DNA of 64,000 bases from Sediminibacter sp. Hel_I_10 (GTDB taxonomy: Bacteria > Bacteroidota > Bacteroidia > Flavobacteriales > Flavobacteriaceae): positions 2,232,001 to 2,296,000 of the forward strand of contig NZ_JHZX01000001.1 of assembly GCF_000688335.1 (NCBI RefSeq), written 5' to 3'. Positions 46,328 to 55,800 of the stretch are shown piece after piece; the stretch's first letter is position 1; every line of letters begins with the position of its first letter. The notes beneath the pieces were generated by a model. That model was not told the DNA's origin. It made no database searches and worked only from the letters and a program-made list of their open reading frames with translations. The translations under genes and the position numbers were made by a program.

Positions 46328-46839
46328 TAACTAAAGCGGTTTTTTTCATAATAACAGCTTTCATCTTAATGTTTTCCTCGGAAGGGATTGCACAAGACAA
46401 GCAACTTTGGGCCAAATCATTTCTTAATAAGAAAGCTCCAGAACTTCACATCAAAAAATGGCTTTCCGAAGAACCAGAACTTAAAGGAAAATTTGTATTA
46501 ATAGACTTTTGGGCAACTTGGTGCGGTCCCTGTAAAAGAGCGATACCCACTATGAATAGATTTTCCGAAGAATTTCAAGATAACTTAGTGGTTATTGGTA
46601 TAAGCGATGAGACAGAGGCTAAAGTGAAAAGCATGACGCAACCTATAATGAAATACTTTAGCGCTTTAGATACAGATAAGCGTTTAAATAGCATCTACGA
46701 CATCAAAGGGATTCCTCATGTGGTATTGATAGATCCTGATGGTTATGTGCGATGGGAAGGTTTTCCTACTTTGGCGGGTCATGAATTAACATCGGCCGTT
46801 ATCAAAGATGCGATGGAGACCTATAAAAATAAATCATAG
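46324..46839 (+). CDS. TlpA-like periplasmic thioredoxin
   Basis: This 171-residue protein has a signal peptide (VFFIITAFILMFSSEGIAQ) and a thioredoxin fold with the redox motif WCGPC (Cys67, Cys70) and the cis-proline segment GIPHVVLID. It is likely a periplasmic disulfide reductase of the TlpA/ResA group. Its start overlaps the upstream adaptor stop (ATGA), and tsaB begins two bases after its own stop, so it is co-transcribed with the efflux genes; whether it serves them is unknown. Confidence 0.88.
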   Translation: MITKAVFFIITAFILMFSSEGIAQDKQLWAKSFLNKKAPELHIKKWLSEEPELKGKFVLIDFWATWCGPCKRAIPTMNRFSEEFQDNLVVIGISDETEAKVKSMTQPIMKYFSALDTDKRLNSIYDIKGIPHVVLIDPDGYVRWEGFPTLAGHELTSAVIKDAMETYKNKS

Positions 46840-46841
46840 TA

Positions 46842-47504
46842 ATGGCCTATATTCTTAATTTAGAAACAGCAACTACAAACTGTTCGGTCTCTTTGTCTTA
46901 TAAAGGCGAGACTTTGATTTTAAAAGAAGATAATAGTGCTAACTATAGCCATGCGGAATCGCTTCATGTATTTATTACAGATGTTCTAAAGGAAGCGGGC
47001 ATAGACAAATCAAAATTAGATGCCATTAGCATAAGTAAGGGTCCTGGCTCTTATACAGGGTTAAGAATTGGGGTGTCTGCAGCTAAAGGCTTATGCTTTG
47101 CTTTGGATATTCCGTTGATTTCTGTGTCTACGTTAAAATCGCTGGCATCTCAACTAAATATTGAGAAAGGATGTATCATTCCTATGTTAGATGCGAGACG
47201 AATGGAAGTCTATTCAGCAATTTTTGATGCAGATCTTAAGGTACTTCGGAATATAGAAGCTCAGATTCTTGACGCCTCTTCGTTTCAAGAGGTTTTGAGC
47301 AAAGGCCCAGTTTATTTTATAGGAAATGGTGTAGAAAAAACAAAAACGCTGATTAGTCATGACAATGCTTTTTTTATTGATGACAAGTTGCCTTCAGCAC
47401 AGCAAATGAGCATTATTGGATACGAAAAATTCAAAATAAACGACTTTGAAGATGTCGCTTATTTTGAACCTTTTTATTTGAAAGACTTCTTAATGAAGAC
47501 CTAG
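46842..47504 (+). CDS. tsaB: tRNA t6A modification protein TsaB
   Basis: This 220-residue cytosolic protein has the TsaB N-terminal pattern (ILNLETATTNCSVSL) and the strongly conserved block SISKGPGSYTGLRIGVSAAKGLCFAL (abbreviated). TsaB is a partner of TsaD and TsaE in making N6-threonylcarbamoyl adenosine at position 37 of tRNAs that read ANN codons. It lacks the full metal-binding set of TsaD, as expected. It ends an efflux-gene run and is convergent with the MscS gene, with one base between stops. Confidence 0.94.
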   Translation: MAYILNLETATTNCSVSLSYKGETLILKEDNSANYSHAESLHVFITDVLKEAGIDKSKLDAISISKGPGSYTGLRIGVSAAKGLCFALDIPLISVSTLKSLASQLNIEKGCIIPMLDARRMEVYSAIFDADLKVLRNIEAQILDASSFQEVLSKGPVYFIGNGVEKTKTLISHDNAFFIDDKLPSAQQMSIIGYEKFKINDFEDVAYFEPFYLKDFLMKT

Positions 47505-47505
47505 T

Positions 47506-48333
47506 TTATTCAGCAGACTCATTGAACAAGTGCACATCTCTTTGAGGAAAAGGAATCACAATTCCCGCAGCCTCTAATCTTATTTTGCCTTCCTCTAAAA
47601 TCAACCAACGTAAAGCCCAAAAATCTTCGTTTTTAGCCCAATAACGTAAGGATAAGTTAACCGAGCTGTCTGCTAATTCAGTCACCACAATCATGGGAGC
47701 TTTACCTTCTTCTTGAATAACAGTGTCTTGTTCGTTAACAAGGGCTAATAAAATATCTTTAGTGAGTTTAATGTCACTGTCATAGCTTATTCCCCAGGTC
47801 AAGGCTTCTTTTCTTATCGGCTCAGCACTATAGTTTATAATGTTATCATTAGATAATTGCCCATTTGGGATAACCGCAAGTTGATTTCCAAAGGTATTCA
47901 ATGTTGTATTAAATATGGAAATTTCCTTCACTGTCCCATCTACGCCTTGAGCACTAATAAAGTCTCCAACTTTAAATGGTTTGATGATTAAGATTAAAAC
48001 GCCTCCAGCAAAATTCGCTAAAGAGCCCTGTAGAGCCAGTCCAATGGCCAAACCTGCTGCAGCAATTACTGCGGCAAACGACGTGGTTTCGATGCCCACA
48101 GTACCTAAAACTACAATTGCTAAAACGATTTTAAAGATCCAACTTATGAGATTTAATAGAAATTTTCGAAGACTGAGATCTAAGTCTCTTTTCTCCATAG
48201 TGATTCTAATCCCTTTCATTACAGATTTGATAATCCAGGAGCCAACAATCCAAATGGCAATTGCAGCCAGTATTTTAGGGCCAAAATCAACTATGATTTC
48301 GTAAGCTTTATCTATCCATTTTTGTAATTCCAT
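47506..48333 (-). CDS. small-conductance mechanosensitive channel, MscS family
   Basis: From the ATG at 48333 the protein has 275 residues (MELQKWIDKAYE start); a longer frame to 48360 begins upstream of a likely -7 element at 48365-48358 and is less plausible. Three membrane helices precede the MscS pore-lining and beta domain, seen as ALQGSLANFAGGVLILIIKPFKVGDFI (abbreviated) and LNTFGNQLAVIPNGQLSNDNIINYS (abbreviated). The channel releases solutes during osmotic downshock. The length matches simple MscS proteins. Confidence 0.92.
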   Translation of the reverse strand: MELQKWIDKAYEIIVDFGPKILAAIAIWIVGSWIIKSVMKGIRITMEKRDLDLSLRKFLLNLISWIFKIVLAIVVLGTVGIETTSFAAVIAAAGLAIGLALQGSLANFAGGVLILIIKPFKVGDFISAQGVDGTVKEISIFNTTLNTFGNQLAVIPNGQLSNDNIINYSAEPIRKEALTWGISYDSDIKLTKDILLALVNEQDTVIQEEGKAPMIVVTELADSSVNLSLRYWAKNEDFWALRWLILEEGKIRLEAAGIVIPFPQRDVHLFNESAE

Positions 48334-48641
48334 GCTTAGTATTTTCAGATTTAACGTCAAAAATAAAATAAAAAATTTCCTTTATTAAAACTTCTTATCG
48401 GGTATTTTTATTTGTGTTGAGAGCTTCGCTCTTAATTCACTAGTTTCTGAGCGCGTTCTTATATATTAATTTTTCCCTAGTATTTGTTAAACCGCATTTA
48501 GAAAACAGCTTAGTGTTTTGGTCTGATTAAAATACAGTTATGTGGATTATGTGAATTGAGATTTTATATTGAGATTTTATCTTTTGAGCAAATGAATTAA
48601 CTCTAAAAATAGAGCATAATTTCAAACCTCAAATTCGAAAA
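48334..48641. other. intergenic stretch between nfu-like gene and mscS
   Basis: These 308 bases hold no convincing gene. A TATTTTTG element on the minus strand (48365-48358) may serve mscS. A small hairpin AGAGC-TTC-GCTCT lies at 48420-48432. A near-perfect direct repeat TTGAGATTTTAT occurs at 48556-48567 and 48569-48580. Confidence 0.5.
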
Positions 48642-49553
48642 TCAACCATTAATAGCCTCAACCGTTTCCACGCGTCCTTTCATCATTTCGCGTAACATGT
48701 TTTCAATACCACTTTTTAACGTAAAAGTAGAGGAGGGGCATCCACTGCAAGCGCCCTGCAATAATACACTTACGGTTTTGGTTTCGGCATCGTAAGATTG
48801 AAACTCAATATTGCCACCATCACTAGCTACAGCCGGTTTGACATATTCTTCTAAAATATTAACGATTTCTTTAGAGGTGTCATCCAACGCTTCATAGGTT
48901 TTATCTAACGCAGACGTTGTTTTTAGTTTAGCCTGTTCAGCATTTTCATTGATAATGGTTTTAGAATCTTCGATGTAAGCTCTTATAAACTCGCGTAATT
49001 CTAATGTGATGTCGCTCCATTCTGCCATATCATATTTGGTAATAGACACATAGTTTTCATCTAGAAAAACGCCTTTCACAAATGGGAAATGAAACAAGGC
49101 TTTAGCCATTGGCGAGTAACTGGTGTCATCAATAGACGTAAACTCATGAGAAGAAGTGACCAGTTTTTTATTGGCTACAAACTTCAAAACAGAGGGGTTC
49201 GGGGTGCTTTCTGCATACACGGTTATAGGAACTTTTTTAGAAGTATTTTCAGCAGAAGTAGTTTCAACAACTGCACTGCCGGTGTTGAGATACGTCTCTA
49301 TTTGCTCAGCCACCTCTTGTTGCACATCTGACCATTCAACAATATCATAGCGCTCAACAGCAATAAAGTTGCCCGAGATATAAATTTTCTTTACAAAGGG
49401 AAGATAAAAGAGCTGCTGTGCCAAAGGAGACGGCTTCGCTTCATCAATGTTATTGAATTCAAAGCTCTCATTTCGTGTTAAAAAATGGGAAGATTCAAAT
49501 TTCAAAATCGCGTTATTATTAGTTGGTTTGGGAGTGATGACATGTTTGACCAT
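48642..49553 (-). CDS. NifU-like Fe-S scaffold/carrier protein with two Nfu_N domains
   Basis: From the ATG at 49553 the protein has 303 residues. Two similar N-terminal Nfu_N-type domains occur at about residues 5-95 and 110-200, sharing the patterns LKFES/LKFVA, SPLAQQLFYLPFVKKIYI / SPMAKALFHFPFVKGVFL and YDIVEWSD / YDMAEWSD. The C-terminal NifU domain has the cluster-binding CxxC in GACSGCPSS (Cys269, Cys272). It probably carries Fe-S clusters to client enzymes in the cytosol. A frame open to 49598 is ruled less likely by a promoter at 49571-49598. Confidence 0.9.
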   Translation of the reverse strand: MVKHVITPKPTNNNAILKFESSHFLTRNESFEFNNIDEAKPSPLAQQLFYLPFVKKIYISGNFIAVERYDIVEWSDVQQEVAEQIETYLNTGSAVVETTSAENTSKKVPITVYAESTPNPSVLKFVANKKLVTSSHEFTSIDDTSYSPMAKALFHFPFVKGVFLDENYVSITKYDMAEWSDITLELREFIRAYIEDSKTIINENAEQAKLKTTSALDKTYEALDDTSKEIVNILEEYVKPAVASDGGNIEFQSYDAETKTVSVLLQGACSGCPSSTFTLKSGIENMLREMMKGRVETVEAING

Positions 49554-49875
49554 AGGATGGTAGTTTTTTGCAAAAGTAACAAACAGATAGCAGAGCAACT
49601 TCGCTTTTTAAAGAAGCTAACATACTATTAACAGTTTTCATGAGTTGTATTAGAACTAATATATTGGGTTTATATAGAGTTTAATAGGTGCTTTAAGTGT
49701 TAAAGCGCTATTTTTACTAATGATAAAACGCATTCGTTGCTGAATTTTTATTAATTTTCACGTTTTGATAAAAAAAACGAAATACGTTTCAATCTTTAAC
49801 GCATAACCCTCCCCGAATCTATGCTAATTAAGGTGTATTTCGGAATGGTTTAATATCTAAAATGCTTTTAGGCCT
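49554..49875. other. divergent intergenic region upstream of the giant surface protein
   Basis: These 322 AT-rich bases lie between the minus-strand nfu-like gene and the plus-strand giant gene. They hold the nfu-like promoter and a weak plus-strand -7-like match (TACGTTTC, 49783-49790). No gene or repeat is seen. Confidence 0.5.
49571..49598 (-). promoter_or_regulatory. Bacteroidetes-type promoter for the nfu-like gene
   Basis: On the minus strand TTG (49598-49596) is followed after 17 bases by TACTTTTG (49578-49571). Transcription would start near 49564, so translation must begin at the ATG at 49553. Confidence 0.5.
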
Positions 49876-52800
49876 ATGAAATATTTCTACTATTTAGTAT
49901 TCATTTTGGTTGCATACCAATCGCAAGCCCAAGATGTCATTATGGAAAACGGCACATTTACAAGATGTGCCCCAGATAGATTCTACGATTCTGGAGGCCC
50001 TAATGGTCCTTATAGCAGCAATGAAAATATTGTAACCACAATTTGTGCTCCAAATGCAGAGGAGTTTATTATTCTTCAATTTACGGCCTTTAGTACGCAA
50101 CTTAATGTAGACGAGATGACCATTTATGATGGGGATGACACGTCTGCGCCAGTGATTGGGGTTTACAATGGAGCCAATACACCGGGAACGGTTATCGCAT
50201 CAGATACAAATACAAGTGGTTGTATAACCATTCAATTCATTACAAATGACTCAGGAACCACGACAGGTTTTGCGGCAGATATCATTTGTGCTGTACCTTG
50301 TCAAGAACTAATACCTTTTGTTGAGAGTACTGTGCCAGAGGCTAATGCTTCTGGAATTGTACAAATCACCTCTGGAGAGGAAGTGCAGTTTGTTGGAAAT
50401 GCCAACTTTGAAAATGATGGTACAGATGCCATATATGAATGGTCTTTTGGTGATGGTGATGATGCTACAGGAAATGAGGTGTCTCATGTGTTTAATGGAG
50501 AAGGGGAATACACAGTAACCCTTACCGTAACTGATAATAATCCATTGGGTTGTGAAGCGTCTACTACCATCTCAGTTTTTGTAGTAGGAGCAAATATTGT
50601 CGTTGACACTAATGCATTTACCATTGAGCAATTGGTGACTGATGTCTTGATCAATAGTGCCTGTGCTGAAATTAGTAATATCACATCTACAACTGGTAGT
50701 ACCGTGAATGGTATCGGATATTTTGCAAATGATGGCAGTCAGTTTCCATTTCTTGATGGTATAATTTTGAGCACAGGGAGTGCTTTAAATGCAGGAGGAC
50801 CAAATGATGGGAATTCCAGTGACGGTGGTGATGGTTGGCCAGGTGATCCATATTTAGATGTGATTGCTGATGCTAATACCAATAACGCATCTTCAATTCA
50901 ATTTGATTTTGTGCCCTTAGCAGATAATATTAGTTTTGAGTTTTTAATGGCCTCTGAAGAGTACGATCAGGGAACTTTCGAATGTGAATATTCTGATGCA
51001 TTTGCCTTTTTGTTAACGGATTCTATGGGTAATACCACTAACTTAGCAGTCTTACCAGGAACAACAACTCCTATTTTAGTAACTAACATTCATCCAGATA
51101 ATGGGGCCGAATGTGGTGGAATTAATGAAGAATATTTTGGAGATTATGTAGGTGCTAATCAACCGCCTATGATATATGACGGGCGAACAGCCGTTTTTAC
51201 GGCGCAATCATCTGTTGTTCCAGGAGAAACCTATAATATAAAGTTGGTTATTGCAGACGCAAGAGATACTGCTTTTGATTCGGGAGTTTTCTTAAAGGCA
51301 GGAAGTTTTAATCTCGGTGGCGATATTGGTGAAGATATTACAATTGCGGCAGGAACAGCAACATGTGGTGGTACGCAACAAATATTGGATACTCAAGTCT
51401 CTGCAGCGGTACACACGTGGTACCTTGATGGTGAAGTTATTGAAGGAGAGACAAGTTCTACATTAGTAGCTGAGGAATCTGGTCTATACTCCGTGGATGT
51501 ATTTTTATCTGTAGATTGTCAGTTTAGTGATGAAGTGCTGGTAGAATTTAAACCTAGTCCAGAAGCTAATACGCCGCAAGACCTTTCAGTTTGTATTAAT
51601 GCAACTGCAGGCGAGTTTGATCTTACTGAAAATGATGCAGTCATACTTGGGGATCAAAACCCAGAGGATTTTATCATTTCATATCACCTCACAGAACAAG
51701 ATGCTATCGATAATGTGGCCCCATTAACCAGTCCATATACAAACATAGAAAACCCTCAAATTATTTATGCCAGAATTGCAGATATTACGCAAGAGTGCTA
51801 TACAACAACAACTTTTGAAATTGGGTTTAATGGTCTATCCATCAACTCAAATTTAACACCTTTAGAAGTGTGTGATGATAATCAAGATGGCATTGCGGTA
51901 TTCAATCTAAATGAGGCAGATGCTGAGGTGGTAGACGGTCTAGATGCTGAAACAGTTTCGTTGTCTTATCATGTATCTCAAGACGATGCAGATGATAATG
52001 TTTCTGAGATCACGGCGCCATATACTAATGTAGATCCAGATCTTCAAACTATTTTTGTGAGAGTTACAACTATTGGTGATGAGGCATGTTACAATACGAC
52101 TGAATTAGATTTAGTGGTTAATCCTAAGCCAATTGCAGTTGCGCCCACTTCGATTGAAGTTTGTGATGATGATGATAATGGAATCGCAACGTTTGACCTA
52201 TCCTTAAGAACTGCGGAAATTTTAGGTGCTCAGACCAATATGACCGTTACATACCACATATCGCAAGCAGATGCTAATGAGGGTTTAAATCCGTTACCGA
52301 CATCATACAATAATGTTGATGAAGACCTGCAGATTGTTTATGCGAGAGTAGAAGATGACATTACGGAGTGTTATGATACAGTTGAATTGACATTAATCGT
52401 TAATCCACGACCTGCTTTTGGTGCATTTGCCGATATTGTATTATGTGATGAAAATGGAGCTGCTAATGAGGAGCCCTTCAATTTAAGTGCCACTAGTAAT
52501 GAAGATGTTGATGGTCAGCCTACGTTAATTGTATCTTATCATGATTCTATGGAAGATGCAGAGTTTGGAGATGACCAGCTTACTAGCCCTTATACTAATA
52601 CGAGTAATCCACAAACGATTTATGTAAAAGTCACTAATATTAATACGGGTTGCAGTAGTGTTGGAACGTTCAATATTATTGTTAATACATTACCCGATCT
52701 GACTGTCCCTACCCCCTTGGAGGTCTGTGACGACGGCACCCCTGACGGGATCACTCTGATCGACCTATCACTTAAGAACACGGAGATCACCGGTGGCAAT

Positions 52801-55800
52801 CCCGGCTATACGGTGAGCTACCATTTCACTGCCGCCGATGCGCAGAACGGCGTTGACGCTTTGGATATCCCTTACGAGAACGAGTCCAACGGCCAGACGG
52901 TCTACGTTCGGGTTGAGGATTCCGTTACGGGCTGTTTTGACACGACTGAGCTTGTGCTCACCGTGGAGCAGGCCCCTGTGGCCAATGCCCCATCACCACT
53001 TGAGTTCTGTGACCCGGACAGCGATGGCTTCGGGACCTTTGACCTTACGATGAGCGATGGCGAGATCACGGGCGGCGACGCCGGTCTTGAGGTGACCTAC
53101 CACGAGACCTCTGTCGATGCGCAGAACGGTGTGAACGCGGTGACGAGCCCCTACAGCAACATCGTGATCAACACCCAGACCCTATATGTACGGGTTGAGA
53201 GCGGTACGATCGCCACGGACTGTGCGAGCTTTACGCAGCTGCAGTTGGTGGTGAGCCCAACGCCACAGCTCGGCGCCACGCCACCGACCCCACTGGGTGT
53301 CTGTGACGATGCCTCCGGTGACGGGATCGCGCAGTTCGACCTTACGGTGAAAGAGGAGGAGATCCTACAGAACCTTGACGACCAGACGCTCTACACGGTG
53401 AGCTATTATTTGAGCGCCACCGATGCGAACGTTCCCCAGAACGCCATACTGAACCCCTTTAACTATACCAATATAGAGCCCTTTTCCCAGACCTTGGTGG
53501 TCCGGGTAGAGGACAACGCCACGGGCTGTTACAAGCTCACGACCCTAGAGCTTGTGGTCAACGGCCTTCCCGAGCTTACCCAGCCCGCTCCGTTGGAGCT
53601 CTGCGACTACGTTTCTTCCGGGGACGAGGTCGAGGGCTTCACCCTTGAGGACGCGACGGACACGATACTTGGTGGCCAGACCGGGATCAGCCTTAGCTTC
53701 CATGCGACGCAGGCGGGCGCCGATACCGGCACCGATGTGATCACCAGTCCCTACCAGAACACAGAGAACCCCCAGACGGTCTATGTACTGGCAACGGACG
53801 ATGTTACGGGCTGTACCAGCACGGTGACGCTCCTGCTCAGGGTGAACCCGATCCCATCGCCGGTAGCGCCGATGGACATCGAGGTGTGCGACGGGGACAA
53901 CGACGGCTTTGCGAGCTTCGACCTTGAACAGCGCACGGACGCGATCATCGGCGGAGAGGCCGATGTGGAGGTGACCTACCACGAGACCCAGGGCGACGCC
54001 GATAGCGGCGAGAACCCACTGACCAGCCCCTACGAGAACATCGTGATGGACGAGCAGGTGGTCTACGTCAGGGCAGAGAACACGGTGACGGGCTGTTACA
54101 GCGCCTCACGTACGCTCACCCTTCGCGTGCTCGGCTCGCCCGAGGTACCGTTGGAGATAGAGGACTACGTGATCTGTGATACCGATGCCAATGGCTTTGC
54201 ACAGTTCGACCTTACGACCAAGAACGCCGAGATCCTTGGCGGACAGTCCGCCGCGGACTATATACTGACCTACCACGTGAGCGCTGCGGCGGCCCAGACG
54301 GGCAGTGCCCCTATAGCGAACGTGCTGGCCTATACCAATACCTCGAACCCCCAGACGATCTACGTAAGGCTTGTTGGCAGTGCCAATGGCTGCGCCGATA
54401 CGGGGCAGTTCGAGATCCGTGTGGAGCTCCCACCGGTCGCGGTACTGCCCGCACCGCTACAGCTCTGCGACGACGATATTGCCGATGAGATCACGGTGTT
54501 CGACCTTACGGTGCGCGACACGCAGATCACCGGCGGTGAGGGCAGCTGGAGCGTGTCCTACTATGAGACCCTTGCCCAGGCAAATGGCCAGACAGGTGCG
54601 ATAGCGGACCCTACGGCCTATACGAACACGACCGTTGGCGGCGCCGCGGCCAATCCGCAGACGCTCTACGCAGTGGTTACGGACACCGATACGGGCTGTA
54701 CGGACATTACCACGCTGACCATCCGCGTGCTGCCGAACCCGACGCCGACCACGGACCTTCCCGAGCTTGTGCTCTGTGACGATACCGCGCCCGGTGACCT
54801 CCAGGAACCGTTCGATTTGACGCTCAACGAGTCGCTGCTGATCAACGGTGAGGACAACGTGACGGCGAGCTACCACACCACGGCCTTTGATGCCGACCAG
54901 GGCACGAATGCCATAGTGGACCCGACGGCCTATGAGAACACGGCCACGCCACAGGTGATCTACGCCAGGGTGACCAATGACCTTACGGGCTGCTACACGG
55001 TAGTGGAGCAGACCATCTCTGTGGACCCGCTCCCGGCACTGCCAGCAGGCGGAGTTGATGACCTGATCGCCTGTGAGCTTGCGACGGACGGCTTTGCGCC
55101 GTTCTTCCTTAGCGATAGGGACCTTGACGTGCTCGACGGGCAGGACCCTGCGCTGTTCACGGTGAGCTACCATATTGACCAGGCGGACGCCGATAACCTT
55201 GAGGACGGCCTTGTGAGCCCCTATGTGAACGTGACCAACCCACAGCAGATCTTTGTTGCGGTGACCAATAACGATACGGGCTGCTCGATCAGCACGCTGA
55301 GCTTCAACATCGAGGTACAGGAGGGCGCCGCGGCGAACGCCGACATGGCGGATATCCTCTATGAGACCTGTGATGATGAAATGGAGTTTGACGGGGACCC
55401 AGGTAACGACAGCGCACAGTTCGACCTGACGCCGGTCACTGACGTGGCGGACCTTGTCCCGGGCAGTGTGCAGGCAGAGGTGCTCGACGGGCAGGACCCG
55501 GCGAGCTATACGGTGAGCTACTATGCGAGCGAGGCGGATGCCGCGCTCGGTCAGGATCCCCTGCCGTTCCTCTATGAGAACCTTGTGAACCCACAGGTGA
55601 TCTGGGCACGTGTCGACAACGATACAGAGGCGGCCGATGGCACGGACAGCTCGATCTGTTATGCGGTCGCCCCGGTGACCCTGCAGGTGAACCCGATGCC
55701 ATCGTTCGACCTGGAGGACAGCTATGTGCTCTGCGTGGGCACGGACGGCACGGAGGTGATCGGTGCGCCGGTACTGGATACCGGGCTTACGGCACCTGAC

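Noticed and set aside
53545-55173. Long minus-strand reading frames opposite the repeat region (53545-53982 and 54457-55173)
   Set aside because: They arise because GC-rich plus-strand codons leave few stop codons on the other strand. The plus-strand frame carries the conserved repeats, signal and sorting domain.
51585-55707. Regularly spaced repeats as a possible CRISPR array
   Set aside because: Units are about 280-300 bases, diverged, in frame and encode a continuous protein motif. There are no short identical repeats, unique spacers or cas genes.
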